Shown: one piece after another, positions 47,026-58,971 of the stretch
Position numbering within the stretch: position 1 is the stretch's first letter
How the letters are laid out: each line of letters starts with the position of its first letter
Source: Hemileia vastatrix
Lineage: Eukaryota; Basidiomycota; Pucciniomycetes; Pucciniales; Zaghouaniaceae
Assembly: GCA_030280995.1 (NCBI GenBank)
Contig: JASXTE010000021.1
Location: 310,001 to 374,000, forward strand
Length of the DNA: 64,000 bases
Direction: 5' to 3'
The notes under the pieces: generated by a model
What the model was told of the DNA's origin: nothing
Databases searched by the model: none
The model's input: only the letters and a program-made list of their open reading frames with translations
Position numbers and translations under genes: made by a program

Positions 47026-47089
47026 CTGAATTATGTGAATTTTTCTTGTTAGCATAAGTTTTTTTATGTTCAACTTTAGAAGAACTCAC
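47026..47089 (-). other. Candidate 64-nt intron joining Gag N-terminus to the +1 frame
   Basis: Donor GTGAGT, perfect branch-like GCTAAC (near 47048-47053), acceptor TTCAG followed by GATG. Exon phases are 0 and 0; after removal translation passes from the Gag frame into Asp-Val-Glu-Met of the +1 frame. G2 has a 58-nt counterpart at the homologous site with a different body sequence, and G1 a 64-nt one with a broken acceptor. Confidence 0.65.
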
Positions 47090-47164
47090 AGTATCAGCAT
47101 CATAATCAATTTCAATTTCATCCACTTGCATGTTATCCATTTTCTCAGCCAAATTGTTGGACAT

Positions 47165-47835
47165 AATAGTGGGAAGATTAATTAATTTCTTAAAAAAAAA
47201 TTTATTAAAATTCAGTTAATAATTTGCTCAAAATACTAAAAAAAATTTTTTTAATATAAAGTAATATTTATAAAAAATAATTAATAATATGGACTGTAAA
47301 GGAAAGTTGGGAATAAACAATTAAGTTAATTTCAACCAATTAATTAAATTACCAAAATTAAATATGGCAATTTATGGGACTAAGTACAAAGTACTATTAA
47401 GTCAACCAAAATTAAACAAAAATTAATATTAAAAAAATTAATTTAATAATTCAATTTTTATTAATAATAATGTTAATTTTTTCTAGGACTAAGAGGAATT
47501 AAACACTCTATAATGGTCAACTAGGAAAAAAAATTATATATAATAAATGAACACTTACACTCAGTGACTCAGCACAAGGCCACAATCACTGTTATTGCAA
47601 TAAAAATCTAGTATAAGAGTTGATAGGAGCAAAGGTTTACTTACAGTAGTGATTGTTAAATCACCCACAAAAATATATAACTTTTAAGATTATATAAACC
47701 TAAAAGTTAGATCACCGGTTTGATTCACCTTTGCAGAAAAAGTTTGACTTTTCGCGCAAGGTGGTCCGTGCGTTATGACGTTTGTCCAAAAAAGTCGTAA
47801 AAGTTGATCGTCAATTATTCGGAAAGGTCCTCAAT
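47165..47835 (-). other. G3 leader with primer-binding region
   Basis: AT-rich, no gene. At the LTR boundary the minus strand reads ATTGAGGACCTTTCCGAATA, matching the conserved boundary of G1 and G2. It contains the same CTGAGTCACTGAGTGTAAG segment as the G1 leader (near 47560). Confidence 0.75.
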
Positions 47836-49025
47836 TGTTGGCCAGTCGTCTAGAAGAAGATGTAAAAAGAAGGTAGAAGGGGAAATAAAAGGTAACTGAA
47901 ATAAAGAACTATAAAAAAACTTAAAGAATTTTTAATAAAGATGGACAGGGATCAAGGTGGTTGATAAAGTAAGTACGGTTTTATTCTCTCTGTTCAATTA
48001 TCAACTATTAATACTAAAATATTCGTATTACAAACTTTTTATATTTTATTGTATTACTTAAATAGTCAGAAGCGCAATTTAAATAGTAGTAAATAAAATG
48101 TATTTTATAGTGTAATTAAAATTTGTTTGAGTAGTAAGTGATGAGGATAAATGAGATAACACAAGGCCTTTTATAGGCAAACGGACCAATGAGGCGCTAT
48201 CATTGAGTATATACAAAATAATAATAGGATGAAACAAAAAGATAAAAGAAAATAATTGAAACATAACAATGGAGAGAAAAAGATGAAACAAGTAATTAAA
48301 ATCCCAATTAAGAACACAATTTTCACGCAACCATTTCCCAAATCATTTAAGTAATATAGTGAGTAATTAAACAATCTCTGAGACATGAGAACCATGTGAA
48401 AAAGTAATCCAATCAAGTATAACAATATTCTTTATAGATTTTTAAGTGAAGCAAATGGAATGTTTTGACGCAACAAAATATTGTAATCAATTTTTGTATT
48501 AGTCTGTAGAAAATTAATAAATTTTTTTGAATATGTAATAACTAGTTGAAACATGTAATTAATTTTTCTACTGAACCAAATTTAGAATTTTAAATTAATT
48601 ATAATTATTATAATGCATTTAATATTCAACACAAATAAGGGTCAAAAAACAACGTCAATAATTATGGATAATTTTGAATATGAAAAGGGTTAAATTATAT
48701 ATTTAAATTTAAAAATTAATGTAATTACAATATAAGATAATTTAATAAGATATAATTATATTATCAACATGTAATTAATTAATTATTCATTAAATACACA
48801 TAACACCTCTTTATATGGAATATAATAATTATTTTAATGTATACTTAATTTATATGATAATAAAATTAGTATAAAATTTATTTTAATTATAAAATAATAT
48901 TTTAATATAATTTATTATGTAATATAAATTTAATATATATACATAAGCTACAATTATTATATCATTTATTAACTCCAATAAAATTGTATGTATATTACTT
49001 GGCTCCTGGGACAGCCTGGCTGACA
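47836..49025 (-). repeat. 5' LTR of G3
   Basis: Same length (1190 bp) and ends (TGTTGGCC...GGCTGACA on the plus strand) as the 3' copy. TATA block at 48165-48179 (minus strand). It borders the AACAT duplication at 49026 and drives the decayed gag. Confidence 0.92.
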
Positions 49026-49030
49026 AACAT

Positions 49031-50194
49031 ACTAACAAAAACTTGAAAATAATTAAACAAAATTACCCAAAAAATATGAGAGCTGAGAAATTGAAATGAA
49101 ATGAATAATAATAAATTGAGATAAAAAATAATTACAAATGCTATCCCCCAGCCAATTGATGAGTTGATCCCCTGATAGCTTACCCACATCTGAGTTCACC
49201 TTGATGTGGATACAACTTTAAATTATTTTTAATAAATTGAGATAAAAAAACTTAAGAAAAATAATATAAATAATGAAAATATGAAATAAATTGAAATCAA
49301 AGAAAATAATAAAAAATGAGATAGTGATAAAAAAGATTATAGCGTTGCCTGGCCAATTGATGAGCCTTTCCCAATCAATGCTTGTCCACATCCAGGTGAC
49401 CCTCATGTAGTGACACCATATAAAATAATTGTGTGATTTTTCCCTCTTTATATCCAAAAATTCACATAAAAAATTAACAGAAAAAAAGAGAAAAAAGAAA
49501 ATAATCTAAAAATACTATCTAACACAACCATAGACACAAAAATTAAAGAAAAGAAATAGTCCGGCTCCATAGGAAGTCCCACCCAAGGAAATGATCACTG
49601 GGTGGGCTCCCTCCAATAAGTAAAAATGATGGGAGACCACCAGTGATCCCCACCAAACCAAATAGACGAAAGAAGCCAGTTTAAAGTCATAGTGGACTTG
49701 AAACCTGAACTAGGATTCAACTAAGGCAAAAAAATACTTGAAACAGACATTATGGGGTAACTGTTCTACAGAGCAGCCAGCTCATCAGTTACCCCCACAC
49801 TTGCCAAAATAATATCTAGAAGCCCCCCTTGGTACCTTCTAACAAAAACACAAAATCCAACACATTAAACCAAAACCAATAAGCGTGAAGAGTCCGGCAC
49901 TTGAAGACCAGAAGAATTACCAGTTTAAAGTCATAGAGGGCTAAAACCTGTGAGGAGAAACCAATACTACGATTCAACCAAATAAAGAGAAGGGGTTGGA
50001 AACAGACAATCTGGGGTAACTGTTGATAGAGCAGCCAGCCCATCAGTTACCCCACACTTGCAAAAATAAAATCTAAAAGCGCCACCCATGGATAAAATCT
50101 AACAAAAAAAGTTTCTAACAAAACAGATGCACAGCATCACCAAAATCCAAAATTAAAGAATGTTTCATAGTTTATCCTCATTGCAGAGTCAATA
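49031..50194 (-). other. 3' untranslated region of element A with repeats and stem-loops
   Basis: No coding. Two copies of the block CCAGCCAATTGATGAG...CCACATC (near 49150 and 49350), one GGGTGGGCTCCCTCC block (49600), and two copies of a stem-loop whose arms read GGGGTAACTG and CAGTTACCCC (49754-49796 and 50012-50054) separated by a CAGAGCAGCCAGC-type loop. The words AGTTTAAAGTCATAG occur at 49679 and 49920. The same blocks recur in element B (55880, 56700, 55350, 56900, 57170), so this is a family trait. Confidence 0.75.
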
Positions 50195-52095
50195 TTCTTC
50201 ACTTCTAGTGCCTCTAGGGTAAATTCTCTTCACCTGATCAGCAGCCACTCTTTTCTTTAAGACTGCGCCATCTAATTCCTCCAAAACATAAGAACCTCCA
50301 CACACCTGAGATCTGACTCTGTAAGGTCCATTTCATCTGTCAGTAAACATCTTTCCCCACTGACTTTCCAAACTTCTATTATACACCAAACCAAACAACC
50401 AGGTTTCAAGGGATTCCTGAGTCTATGAGCCAACTTCTTGTCCCAGTATCTGACTGATTGATTTCTTATCTTCATCATTCTAGAGTATGCCTTCTCTTGA
50501 CATTACCCTCTACATTCCAACAGTTTCATCCTGGCATAGAGCAAATCTTCTTTTGAGAATACATCATTCCAATCAATTCCAAGATAAGAGACAGCTTCCA
50601 AATCCACCTGTAGATCAGCTTTCTTCCCAAAAATTAATTCATCAGGGGAATAGCCAGTTGTCCTTTTCACAGTGACCCTATCAGCAAATAACACCAATGG
50701 TATATAATGTCTCCATTTTTCAGCCCTATCACCACACACCTTCACCAAAGTATTCTTGATAACTTGATGGCCTCTTTCAACCATGCCTTCAGCTTCAGGA
50801 TAATAAGGTGTAGCCACTCTGACTTTAGAACCAATACTTGCCACAGCTTCTTTAACTTCAGCTCCAAACTCTGGCCCACCATCAACAGTCACCAACTTCA
50901 TCAACCCATACCTAAACACCCATTCCTTCTTCAAAAGTTCTGCCATATTTTTGGCAGTCAAATTAACCAGAGGAACCACCTCAAACCAACCAGACAAATC
51001 ATCCGTAAAAACAATCAAGTATTTATACCTGTCCTCTTTGATATGGACAGCATCCAGACTGACTCTTCCAAACACAGTTGATTCACCGGTAGAACGGCCA
51101 ACCTCTTTAGGTTTCAAGTGAGTTCTTCTTTGACATTCTTCACAAGATTGAACCCAACCCTGAACATCCAACTTCATACCTGGCCACCAAATTCTATCTG
51201 CTACTCTTCTATAAGTCTCCCCAAAGCCTCTATGACCAAGGTCTTCATGCAAAGACTTCAAAACCAACTCGTGACCCTTCTTCTGAGTCACCACCACTTG
51301 AGGATTTGGATGTCTCCTCCTAATCAACCTCCTTCCTGACATATAGAAGCCAAAACTCTTCTTCTTGATTGCCAGCCAAGTTTCATCATCACAAATATCT
51401 GGCCTCTCCAAGGTTAACAAATATTCAACCATAATAAAATGAAACCCAATCTGACCCCAGGTCTCATCTTCAAAATCCCTTAAAACAACAACCAAAGGTA
51501 CAACCCTCTCATCAAATTCTCCAGTGTACACATGAGCAACATGACCGGCCCAACCAGGAAACCAATCCCTAAACTTTGGCACCTCCTTTTTCTTCCACTG
51601 AATCTTAAGAGAATCCAGTTCACCAACAAAAACACCCTTCTCCAATTTTGAGCCATCCCAAACAATGACCCCATCTTTATCACCAAACACATCCTGATCA
51701 CCAGAATCAAGATCAGAACCATCCAGTTTAACCTCTTGGTGGGGGAGAGAACAATCATCCAGTTTAGCCTCATGGGGGAGGAGAGAAAAATCCTCAGCAC
51801 CCTTTGTGCTGGCCCTAACCACTGGAACATCTTCATCAAATTCTTCAGAATCAGAATCTTCATCTATGGGTGGTCTTCTTGATAATCCATCTTGCATTTT
51901 AAAAGTCTTACCTGGCTTGTGCACCAGGTCAAAAGAAAAATTTTGAATAAATTCCACCCACCTAGTCACTGGAACATTTGGAAGACTAGGTGTGTTGATC
52001 ATTTGAACAAGAGATTTAGCATCAACCTGCTGCTCAAAATGCTGCCCCCACAAAACGGTTTGTAGCTTCTTCAAAATTTTTGCTACACCACACAA
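50195..52095 (-). pseudogene. Element A integrase
   Basis: Starts after a stop at 52096 in the same frame as RT. Contains the RNase H end (VHKPGKTFKMQDGLSRRP), a long acidic insert, an HHCC zinc-binding region (LHEDLGHRGF then CEECQRRTHL), catalytic Asp in SLDAVHIKED, Asp in TVDGGPEFG and Glu in GMVERGHQ, and LVLFADRVTVKRTTGYSPDE. The first stop is at 50503; the C-terminal part (SVRYWDKKLAHRLRNPLKPG, then in another frame CGGSYVLEELDGAV and YPRGTRSEEY-stop near 50195) shows it continued through shifts. No chromodomain. Catalytic triad present, but the frame is broken. Confidence 0.88.
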
Positions 52096-52821
52096 TTACA
52101 ACTTTGGCTGAGAATACCTAGATTCCACCTCATTAAAAACCACAGCCTCATACCTTACTGGCCTGACCTTTCCAGCTTTATCTTCCTGAGACAAAACAGC
52201 ACCAGCAGCAATATAACCTGAGTCCACCGCCAGATAAATTTTTCCAGCTTCCCTTCCATAATCCAACTTTTGAAGAATAATACTTTCACCTACCACCTTC
52301 TTCAACTTCTGAAAAGCCTCTTCACACTCATAAGTCCATTCCAACTCTGCATCTTTCCTGGTCAACCTTCTTAAAGTTGAAGCCAACAAAGAAAAATCCT
52401 TAATAAAAATCCTGACATACACACAAACTCTTAAAAATCCTCTAACTTCAGTAGTATTTTTGGGCCTTGGCCATGATTGAATTTTATTAACTTTCTTCTT
52501 TGCCATAATCCTTCCCTCCTTACATACAACATGACCCAGGATTTCCAGAGCAGGAACACAACAACAAAACTTTGACCCAGAAAAGGTCAAACCAGCCTCT
52601 TCAATTCTAAACAATACTCTCTCTAGAGTAATTTCATATTCCCAAACAAATCTCCTTATACCTGGGTTCTCCTTCAGCACCTCATTTCCATAATCAGTGA
52701 AGGGTCCTTTAATTCCACCATCATCAATATAAATACCAGCATGAGTCAGAACCTTATCCTGTAAAATACAAGCCATTTGAGCTTGATATACTGCTACTGA
52801 ATTGGTTGCTCCTTGAGGCAA
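52096..52821 (-). pseudogene. Element A reverse transcriptase C-part and RNase H
   Basis: Contains LPQGATNSVAVYQAQMACIL, catalytic IYIDDGG (near 52720-52738), LEILGHVVCKEGRI, KTTEV-like connection (PRPKNTTEVRGFL), RNase H IYLAVDSGYIAAGAVLSQ and ESRYSQPKL, where a TAA (52096) replaces the next codon. In frame with both neighbouring segments. Confidence 0.9.
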
Positions 52822-52887
52822 CTTAGTGAGCTGAAATCTTCCCAGAGGAGTCTCAAACGTTTTGAGTGGCCGTGAATTGGTGTGAAT

Positions 52888-53911
52888 TTACCTTTCAACA
52901 TAACCACCCATAATATCACCCAAACCATAACACACCCTTCCAAAAAAAGCTTCAACAAGGTCCTCCGCACTTGGAGGCATCCCTGCATCCTTGATAGAGA
53001 CTCTATTCAAGGCCCTAGGATCATGCACCACCCTCAACTTCCCATTCTTCTTCTTAACACAGAAAACCGGACTTGAGTAACTAGAAGTTGATTTTTTGTA
53101 TAACCCAGTCCTGACTCTTTCCCTAACAATCTCTATAAAATCATCCCTAATAGCAGCTGGAATTGGAATAGGTTTGATTTGCCAAGGTTCATGACAAACC
53201 ACAGGAATCAAGTAAGGTTCCCCATAAGAGTGTTTTAACACACCCCTTTCCTCTTCAACAAGTGACACCGCTTTATCCCTGAGCACAAAAATGTGCAACA
53301 ACAACTTTGTTTCCTCATCTGACAACCACCCATCAGGACCAAAATTAATAACTTTCAACCTTTCCACAGTCACCCGAGCAGTTTCCACAAAATCAGGAGG
53401 ATTCTTCACCAGAGGAGTGCAGTACGGATCTCTTGACAACAGAGGTCTCTTCAAAGGAGAATTCAAACCCACAGGCATAGGCTCATTGAAAGGCCTAATC
53501 TTCTGCACCACCTTCTTGTACTTTGCGGCTCCACAGTCAACTTGAGGGATCTTCAGGACGTCTTCACCACCAGACCTAGAACAAAAACCAAGGGTTTCCC
53601 CATTGCCTACATGTGTGTCCAAGATAATGTTTTTAAAAGGTGTAGAAGGAACCCTAGCGGTGCAAAATTGGGAGGACTTACTTTTAGACCCCAATCTCAC
53701 TACTCCACAACTTTTCCGCAATTCCACATCTTCATCCTCACTTCCATCTTCCAAATCTTCAAATCTTGCTTCATCTTCTGAATCAAATTTTCTAAAATTA
53801 TGCAGTTTATCCTCATGCCAGAGGCCCAAAAATTGATCTTGATGATCTTCTTTCTTCAAACTTTTGTGCAGTTTAACCTGATGCTGGAGGCCCAAAAATT
53901 GATCTTGACGG
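52888..53911 (-). pseudogene. Element A linker and RT N-terminal part
   Basis: From the nested B insertion point. Three tandem copies of a 15-20 residue repeat (QDQFLGLQHQVKLHK, QDQFLGLWHEDKLHN and one above the insertion at 59879), an acidic stretch, the module RKSCGVVRLGSKSKSSQFC (also present at 60170), then RT start: IPAAIRDDFIEIVRERVRTG, SPVFCVKKKNGKLRVVHDPR, ALNRVSIKDAGMPPSAEDL, YGLGDIMGGY. Stops with TAA at 52888 in place of an acidic codon. Confidence 0.85.
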
Positions 53912-54837
53912 TGTAGACAATCCTATAGTACTAGCTATAGGCCTTGACCAAGGTAGTTGGAGTAAAACCAGAAAGAATAACCCCTGTCCCTTTAGTAAAA
54001 TAAGTGAGATTTACCTGTTGCAGCAAATTGGAGATCTGTTTGCTAAACCCTCTAATTAAACACTCTTGACCTCTTTAAAAGTGAAGATAATAGTCCCAGA
54101 CAGACTACAAGAAAGAGTTGAAATGAACAGTAATATATTCCAACAAAACACAAGACAATGAGACAGTGAGGAACAGAGAGGCGATGAGTAAAGAGATCAG
54201 ATGATTCCCCTAAAAATCTTCCCACACACGTATCATACAGCCAGCGCACAGACCACCCTGACCAATTCCCCAGCCAAAATCCAGCTTTCCCAGCCTTTTT
54301 CATGCATAAAAGTGCATTTTAGCGCCTCCCCAATGCCTAGGAGGCCAGGCCGCTTGGAGGAGGCTCCGCTTAGGGGCGGGCAGGCCGCTTCTAGGCCCTA
54401 AAACACCCATACAACCCATAAAAACCCTAAAAAACCCTAAAAACCCATAACTTCACTAATAAACAAGATAAACACACATAAGACATACCAAAATGAAAAG
54501 AAGATGAATGAAAATAAGCTGAGACATAATAAGTGACCCTAGCTTAAGCCTACATAAGCACCACTAAGCAATAAACATCTGATAAATACCAATAACAACA
54601 CCATAACTACCCTATAAAGCAAGGTAACCACCCATAAGGGATACCAAAATGAAGAGAAAAGAAAGGAAATTAAGCTGAGACATAATAAGTGACCCTAGAT
54701 TAAGCCTCCATAAACACTACTAAATATCACCTAAAGATGAAAAAACCACTAATAACACCATAACCCCAATAACACCCTACATACCAAATACCTCCAAATA
54801 TGCACTCCAAAGGCCTACCCAGGTTTGGATCACCACA
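53912..54837 (-). repeat. 3' LTR of element B
   Basis: Plus-strand TGTAGACAATCC...GGATCACCACA. It contains a GC-rich segment (54320-54400: GGCCAGGCCGCTTGGAGG and similar) unlike its surroundings, and a short run of CCCTAAAAA words at 54424-54446. The polypurine tract GGAGGGAGGA lies just inside (54838-54847, minus strand). The open frame at 54052-54303 recurs in the other LTR and reflects LTR identity, not a gene. Confidence 0.9.
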
Positions 54838-55996
54838 TCCTCCCTCCAATCAAGAATTTCCTAATTCTTCCTTTGCAACAACCATGTTAAAACACCTCTT
54901 CAGAATCTTTACAAACAGCCCATTTCTCTCTTCCACCAGATCTTATTCCATCCTAAGTGAACTTCTGAACCAGCAATCCAAGCTTCTTCTTTAAAACTTC
55001 TCTTGCACCATTCCTTTAAATTAAATCTATCTCTTTGAAAAGAATCTCTTTCTTCTGTTCCTGAATTCCAACTCTGGCTGTACCAGCCTCCAACAATGAA
55101 AAGTGATATCCAGTTGACAAGTCTTCCCAACTATAACCTTCTACCAGCATAAAAATTTCCTCATTTTATAGTCTTGGGGGACTCAAAACCCTCAGTTTAA
55201 AGTCTTGGGGGACTAACAGCCCTCAGTTTATTGTCTTGGGGGACTCCAAAAATCCTCAGTTTATAGTCTTGGGGGACTGAAAAAACCTGAATCACAGAAC
55301 CCAAAACCAGAGATCAACCAGAAAAAGATTTAGAGAAGTAACTAACTTTCTGGGGTAACTGTATATAGAGCTGCCAGCCCATCAGTCACCCCCAAACTTG
55401 CCTTTACAAAATTCAGAAGTTCCCCCTTGGATCCTTCTTCCTTTATAATTCCACATCACACTGCCTCCCATTCCTCAGTTTATAGTCTTGGGGGACTTGC
55501 CATCAACAATCCTCAGTTTAAAGTCTTGGGGGACTAACACAGTGTTCAGTTTAAAGTCTTGACGGACTACTTCGTGACAAAATCTTGAAACCAGCCAGTT
55601 TAAAGTTTTGGAGGACTACTAGATCCGCAGTAGTAAAATTAAATTCTTGAATAAATCTTTAACAACCAGCCAGTTTTAAGTCTTGGAGGACTAACAGAAT
55701 TTTCAGTTTAAAGTCTTGATGGACATCAAAAAATCTTGAGCCCATAATTAAAAGATCAGTTTAAAGTCTTGAAGGACTTTCCAAAAAAAAAAATCTTGAA
55801 GATATATCCCAAAAATCCCCAAACCAAAAACCATCAAAGCCAAAACATTAAACCTCCTTTAACAAATAAAACAAAATAAAATGGTATTCCCCAGCCAATT
55901 GATGAGCTGATCCCCTGATACCTTACCCACATCTAAGTGCACCTTGATGTGGTCACACCTAAAAAATTTTTTTTTTTTATTTTGACTCCTCCTCTT
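54838..55996 (-). other. 3' untranslated region of element B
   Basis: No coding. Holds the minisatellite at 55160-55780, one GGGGTAACTG...CAGTCACCCC stem-loop (55351-55394) and one CCAGCCAATTGATGAG block (55891-55960). Confidence 0.75.
55160..55780 (-). repeat. Minisatellite of CAGTTTAAAGTCTTGGGGGA units
   Basis: About eleven copies of a 22-bp core ending ...GGGGGACT at irregular spacing of 30-70 bp (near 55162, 55193, 55224, 55257, 55477, 55515, 55548, 55600, 55672, 55704, 55757). Variants GACGGACT, GGAGGACT, GATGGACA and GAAGGACT show drift toward the 3' end. The core carries a small inverted pair AGTC/GACT around the G run. Confidence 0.85.
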
Positions 55997-56690
55997 CTAC
56001 CAAAAACATTGCCAGAGCCCTATCTTGAGCCTTTGAGCAAACATAGCCTCCATAAAAAAATTAAAAGAAAAAAAAGAGAAAAAAAGAAAATAATCTTGAT
56101 CCACCACTTTCACATCCAAAACCCTAGAACCACATGACCCAGAATTTCCAAAGCAGGAACACAACAACAGAATTTTGACCCTGAAATGGTAAGCAGCCTC
56201 TTCAATCCTGAACAACACTCTCTCTAGAGTTATTGCATATTCCCACACAAACCTCCTTATGCCAGGGTTCTCCGCTAACACCTCATTACCATAATCAGTG
56301 GATGGTCCTTTAATTCCACCATCATCAAGAAAAATACCAGCATGAGTAGGAACCTCATCCTGCAAAATCCAAGCCATCTGTGCTTGATAAACTGCCACTG
56401 AATTAGTTGCTCCTTGAGGCAACCTAGTGAGCTGAAATCTTCCCAAAGGAGTCTCAAAAGTTGTGAGAGGCCTTGAATCCGTATGGAGTTCCCTCTCATC
56501 ATAACCATCCATAATATCACCCAAACCATAACACACCCTTCCAGCAAAAGCTTCAACAAAATCCTCTGCACTTGGTGGCATACCAGCATCCTTGATAGTG
56601 ACTCTATTCAAGGCTCTAAGATCATGAACCACCCGCAACTTTCCATTCTGCTTCTTTACACAGAACACCGGACTTGAGTATAGCAAAGCC
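55997..56690 (-). pseudogene. Element B reverse transcriptase fragment
   Basis: Begins at YSSPVFCVKKQNGKLRVVHD and covers ALNRVTIKDAGMPPSAEDF, YGLGDIMDGYDERELHTDS, PLTTFETPLGRFQLTRLPQG, an active-site variant IFLDDGG (Leu-Asp-Asp instead of Ile-Asp-Asp) and WEYAITLERVLFRIEEA, then runs out of homology near 56150. Only the fingers/palm part of RT is present. It joins noncoding repeat sequence abruptly at 56690, suggesting internal deletion. Confidence 0.87.
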
Positions 56691-57350
56691 AGCTCCAGGT
56701 CAACAGAAGAGATCACTGGGTGGGCTCCCTCCAATAAGTAAAAATGATGGGAGACCACCAGTGATCCACCACCAATCCAAAAGCACCAAAAGACATCCAA
56801 GACAATCCAGTTTAAAGTCATAGAGGACTAAAAACCTGAATCACAAAAAAACAACACTAGAATTCAACTAGAAAAAAACTAAAGGCTTGAAACAGACATT
56901 TTGGGGTAACTGTTCTACAGAGCAGCCAGCTCATCAGTTACCCCCACACTTGCCAAAGTAAAATCTAGAAGCCCCCCCCCTGGGTACCTTCTAACAAAAA
57001 CACAACATCCAACAAAATTAAACAAAACCAATAAATATGAGGGGTCCAGCACTTGAAGACCAAAAGAATTTGCAGTTTAAAGTCATGGTGGACTTAAAAC
57101 CTGTTAAAGAAAAAAAACCAATACTAGAATTCAACAAAATTAAGAGAAGGGGTTGGAAACAGACAATCTGGGATAACTGTTGATAGAGCAGCCAGCCCAT
57201 CAGTCACCCCCACACTTGCCAAAATAAAATCTAGAAGCCCCACCCCTGGGTACCTTCTAAAAAAAGATTTTCCAACACAAATCAAATACATAGAGGCCAA
57301 ATTAAGCAAACCCAAAACAAATTAAGTAGTTTATCCTCAATTCGGAGGAA
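56691..57350 (-). other. Untranslated repeat block inside element B
   Basis: No coding. Contains the GGGTGGGCTCCCTCC block (56717) and two copies of the stem-loop with arms GGGGTAACTG/CAGTTACCCC (56902-56944) and GGATAACTG/CAGTCACCC (57171-57213). This 3'-UTR-type sequence lies between the Gag and RT remnants, so B is internally rearranged. Confidence 0.7.
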
Positions 57351-58733
57351 TCAGATTCTTGAAATCCCAAGGTTTAAGCCAATAAGTTTGCCCCTAGGGC
57401 TTGAACCCCCTAAGCTCCTCTTCAAATTCTGATATCCCAAAATCAGACCTCCAAACAAATCTTCCATCCTCCTCCATACACTGAGTCTTCCATATTTCAC
57501 ATTACCAGAATCAATAAATTCTCCACCCTGTAAAACATCTGGAACCTCCACCACATCTTTAAAATCAACCTCCATACCAGTGACATCCAAAACATCAAAA
57601 TTTTCCCCTTTCCTACAGGAATCTTGCTTAGAATCTTCAAAATCCTCCAGTATAACATCCATAACATCAAAATAAAAATCTTCCTCCAAGCAGAGACCTT
57701 CTGATCTTGAGGGAACCACCTGAAAATAATCTTCCTCTATTAGAAAAAGATCCAAGACAGAATCTTTCTGTCCATCCAAAAATTCAGCTGATACATCCTC
57801 TTCCAATAAGCCATTATCGGAACTTTAGAAAGAAAAATAATGATCCCTTAACAACCATTCATCCACCACAGATTCCTTCTCAATATCCCAAAATCCTTCT
57901 TCATGACCAGACAAGTCCTCCTTCCCACATATTTCACCCAACCTTGAGGAAATACACAGATCCTCTAGTGTGTAAATTTCCAAAACATCCAGTGAAGCAC
58001 ACTCCTGAGATCCCATGGCATCCTTTGGAAAAGAAAAATCATTTTCATAAACATCATCAGAGTCCCCATCTTCCAAAATTGATGGCTCCAACACCTCCCT
58101 AGAAACTGAATTTTCCACCACAGTCTCCTGAATCTCTCCATCCAACAGGATTTCCTCTCCAGATTCTACATCCCTATCCATCATACCATCCAAATATCCC
58201 AAAATAACCTCCTTCAGAATAGCCATACCAGGAATCCTATTTTCCCCATTTGGAAGAGTCTTCATCAAGTCCGCCTTAAAAAGAATCTCCAAAACCTCCA
58301 CCTTTACATTCCTACCCATGGCACTCTAAAATACATACTTGGCCCCATCTTCATGTGGTAATATATCATTATATACCAAATAATCCAGAGCCTCCCCAAA
58401 CTCCTCCATAATTTCCCCATACTGAGAAAGAGAAGTTACACCACCTTTCAATTCCCACTTCCTAGCAATCCCATGAAGATCCACCATTGAGAAAGTATTA
58501 GGCCACCTTTTAATCATTTCAGTCTTCAACTTTCCCCAGTACTGACTCCTATATCCTGCCATACCAGAAACTTCCTTCTCCACCTCCCTATTGCCAATGA
58601 AAAAGATTACTTGCCTAACCATGTCCAACAGTGAGGCCCCATCAATCTCAGCAGAAACCTCAAACCTAGCCAAAAACCCCTTTGCATCCTCTCCCAAAAA
58701 CCATGAACCATCCCAAGACTGAATCCTAACCAT
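57351..58733 (-). pseudogene. Element B Gag with acidic C-terminal tail
   Basis: Starts at ATG 58733 (MVRIQSWDGSWFLGEDAKGF) and aligns with A Gag from VRIKTWDGTKFNGEDVKWF: DGASLLDMVRQVIFFIGNRE, VEKEVSGMAGY, MVDLHGIARKW, DLMKTLPNGENRIPG. A TAG at 58326 replaces the Trp found in A. From about 58150 the sequence turns into about 260 residues very rich in Asp/Glu (VESGEEILLDGEI, EDLSGHEEGFWDIEKESV, FKDVVEVPDVLQGGEF) with one more stop near 57825. There is no zinc knuckle. Not the same as the A Gag C-terminus; origin unknown. Confidence 0.82.
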
Positions 58734-58950
58734 CCTAGCAATTCCAAGTTACAGCCTCCAATCTCCACCAAAGATAGCCAAAGTCCCCCCCAGTAGCCTT
58801 AGAGACCTAGGAGGGACCAAAACCAACAGAAAAGAAGACCCCTAGACCAACCACAAAGAGATATAGCACCAAATTCGAAATCCACCAAAAGAGATCCACC
58901 AAAGAGAGAAGCCTAGATCAACAGATATTCCAAAAAGCCAACAGATTCGA

Positions 58951-58967
58951 CCCCATGTTGGGCGCCA
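58951..58967 (-). other. tRNA-Lys primer-binding site of element B
   Basis: The minus strand reads TGGCGCCCAACATGGGG, four bases inside the 5' LTR. This complements the 3' end of eukaryotic tRNA-Lys(CUU) (…CCCCACGTTGGGCGCCA) with one mismatch. Confidence 0.85.
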
Positions 58968-58971
58968 GAAA

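Larger units (their letters stand above)
46241..47164 (-). pseudogene. G3 Gag N-terminal part
   Basis: ATG 47164 (A at -3). Residues 1-25 acidic (MDNMQVDEIEIDYDADT), residues about 50-225 Ser/Pro-rich and overlapping the +1 frame, then GERTVKPIKRQFPVTSSPIN and SFDETLHLTSTSLINTSL. Stops at TGA 46241. The strong donor GTGAGT lies at the codons after residue 25 (DADT/VSS). The ATG at 46488-46486, in GCCATGG context, overlaps the stop of the +1 frame and could start the rest of Gag. Confidence 0.87.
39771..49025 (-). mobile_element. G3: Ty3/gypsy retrotransposon with two equal LTRs, decayed
   Basis: LTRs 39771-40960 and 47836-49025 are both 1190 bp and differ at roughly 20-25 positions by eye. 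Perfect 5-bp duplication AACAT borders the element (39766-39770, 49026-49030), so it is one complete insertion. Internal order Gag, zinc knuckle, protease, RT, RNase H, integrase, chromo-like tail on the minus strand. About nine nonsense codons and one single-base deletion (near 43705) break it. It is a close relative of G1 and a diverged relative of G2. Confidence 0.95.

Noticed and set aside
54424..54446. Telomere-like CCCTAAAAA repeats
   Set aside because: Only two or three irregular words inside an LTR, repeated identically in the other LTR of element B.
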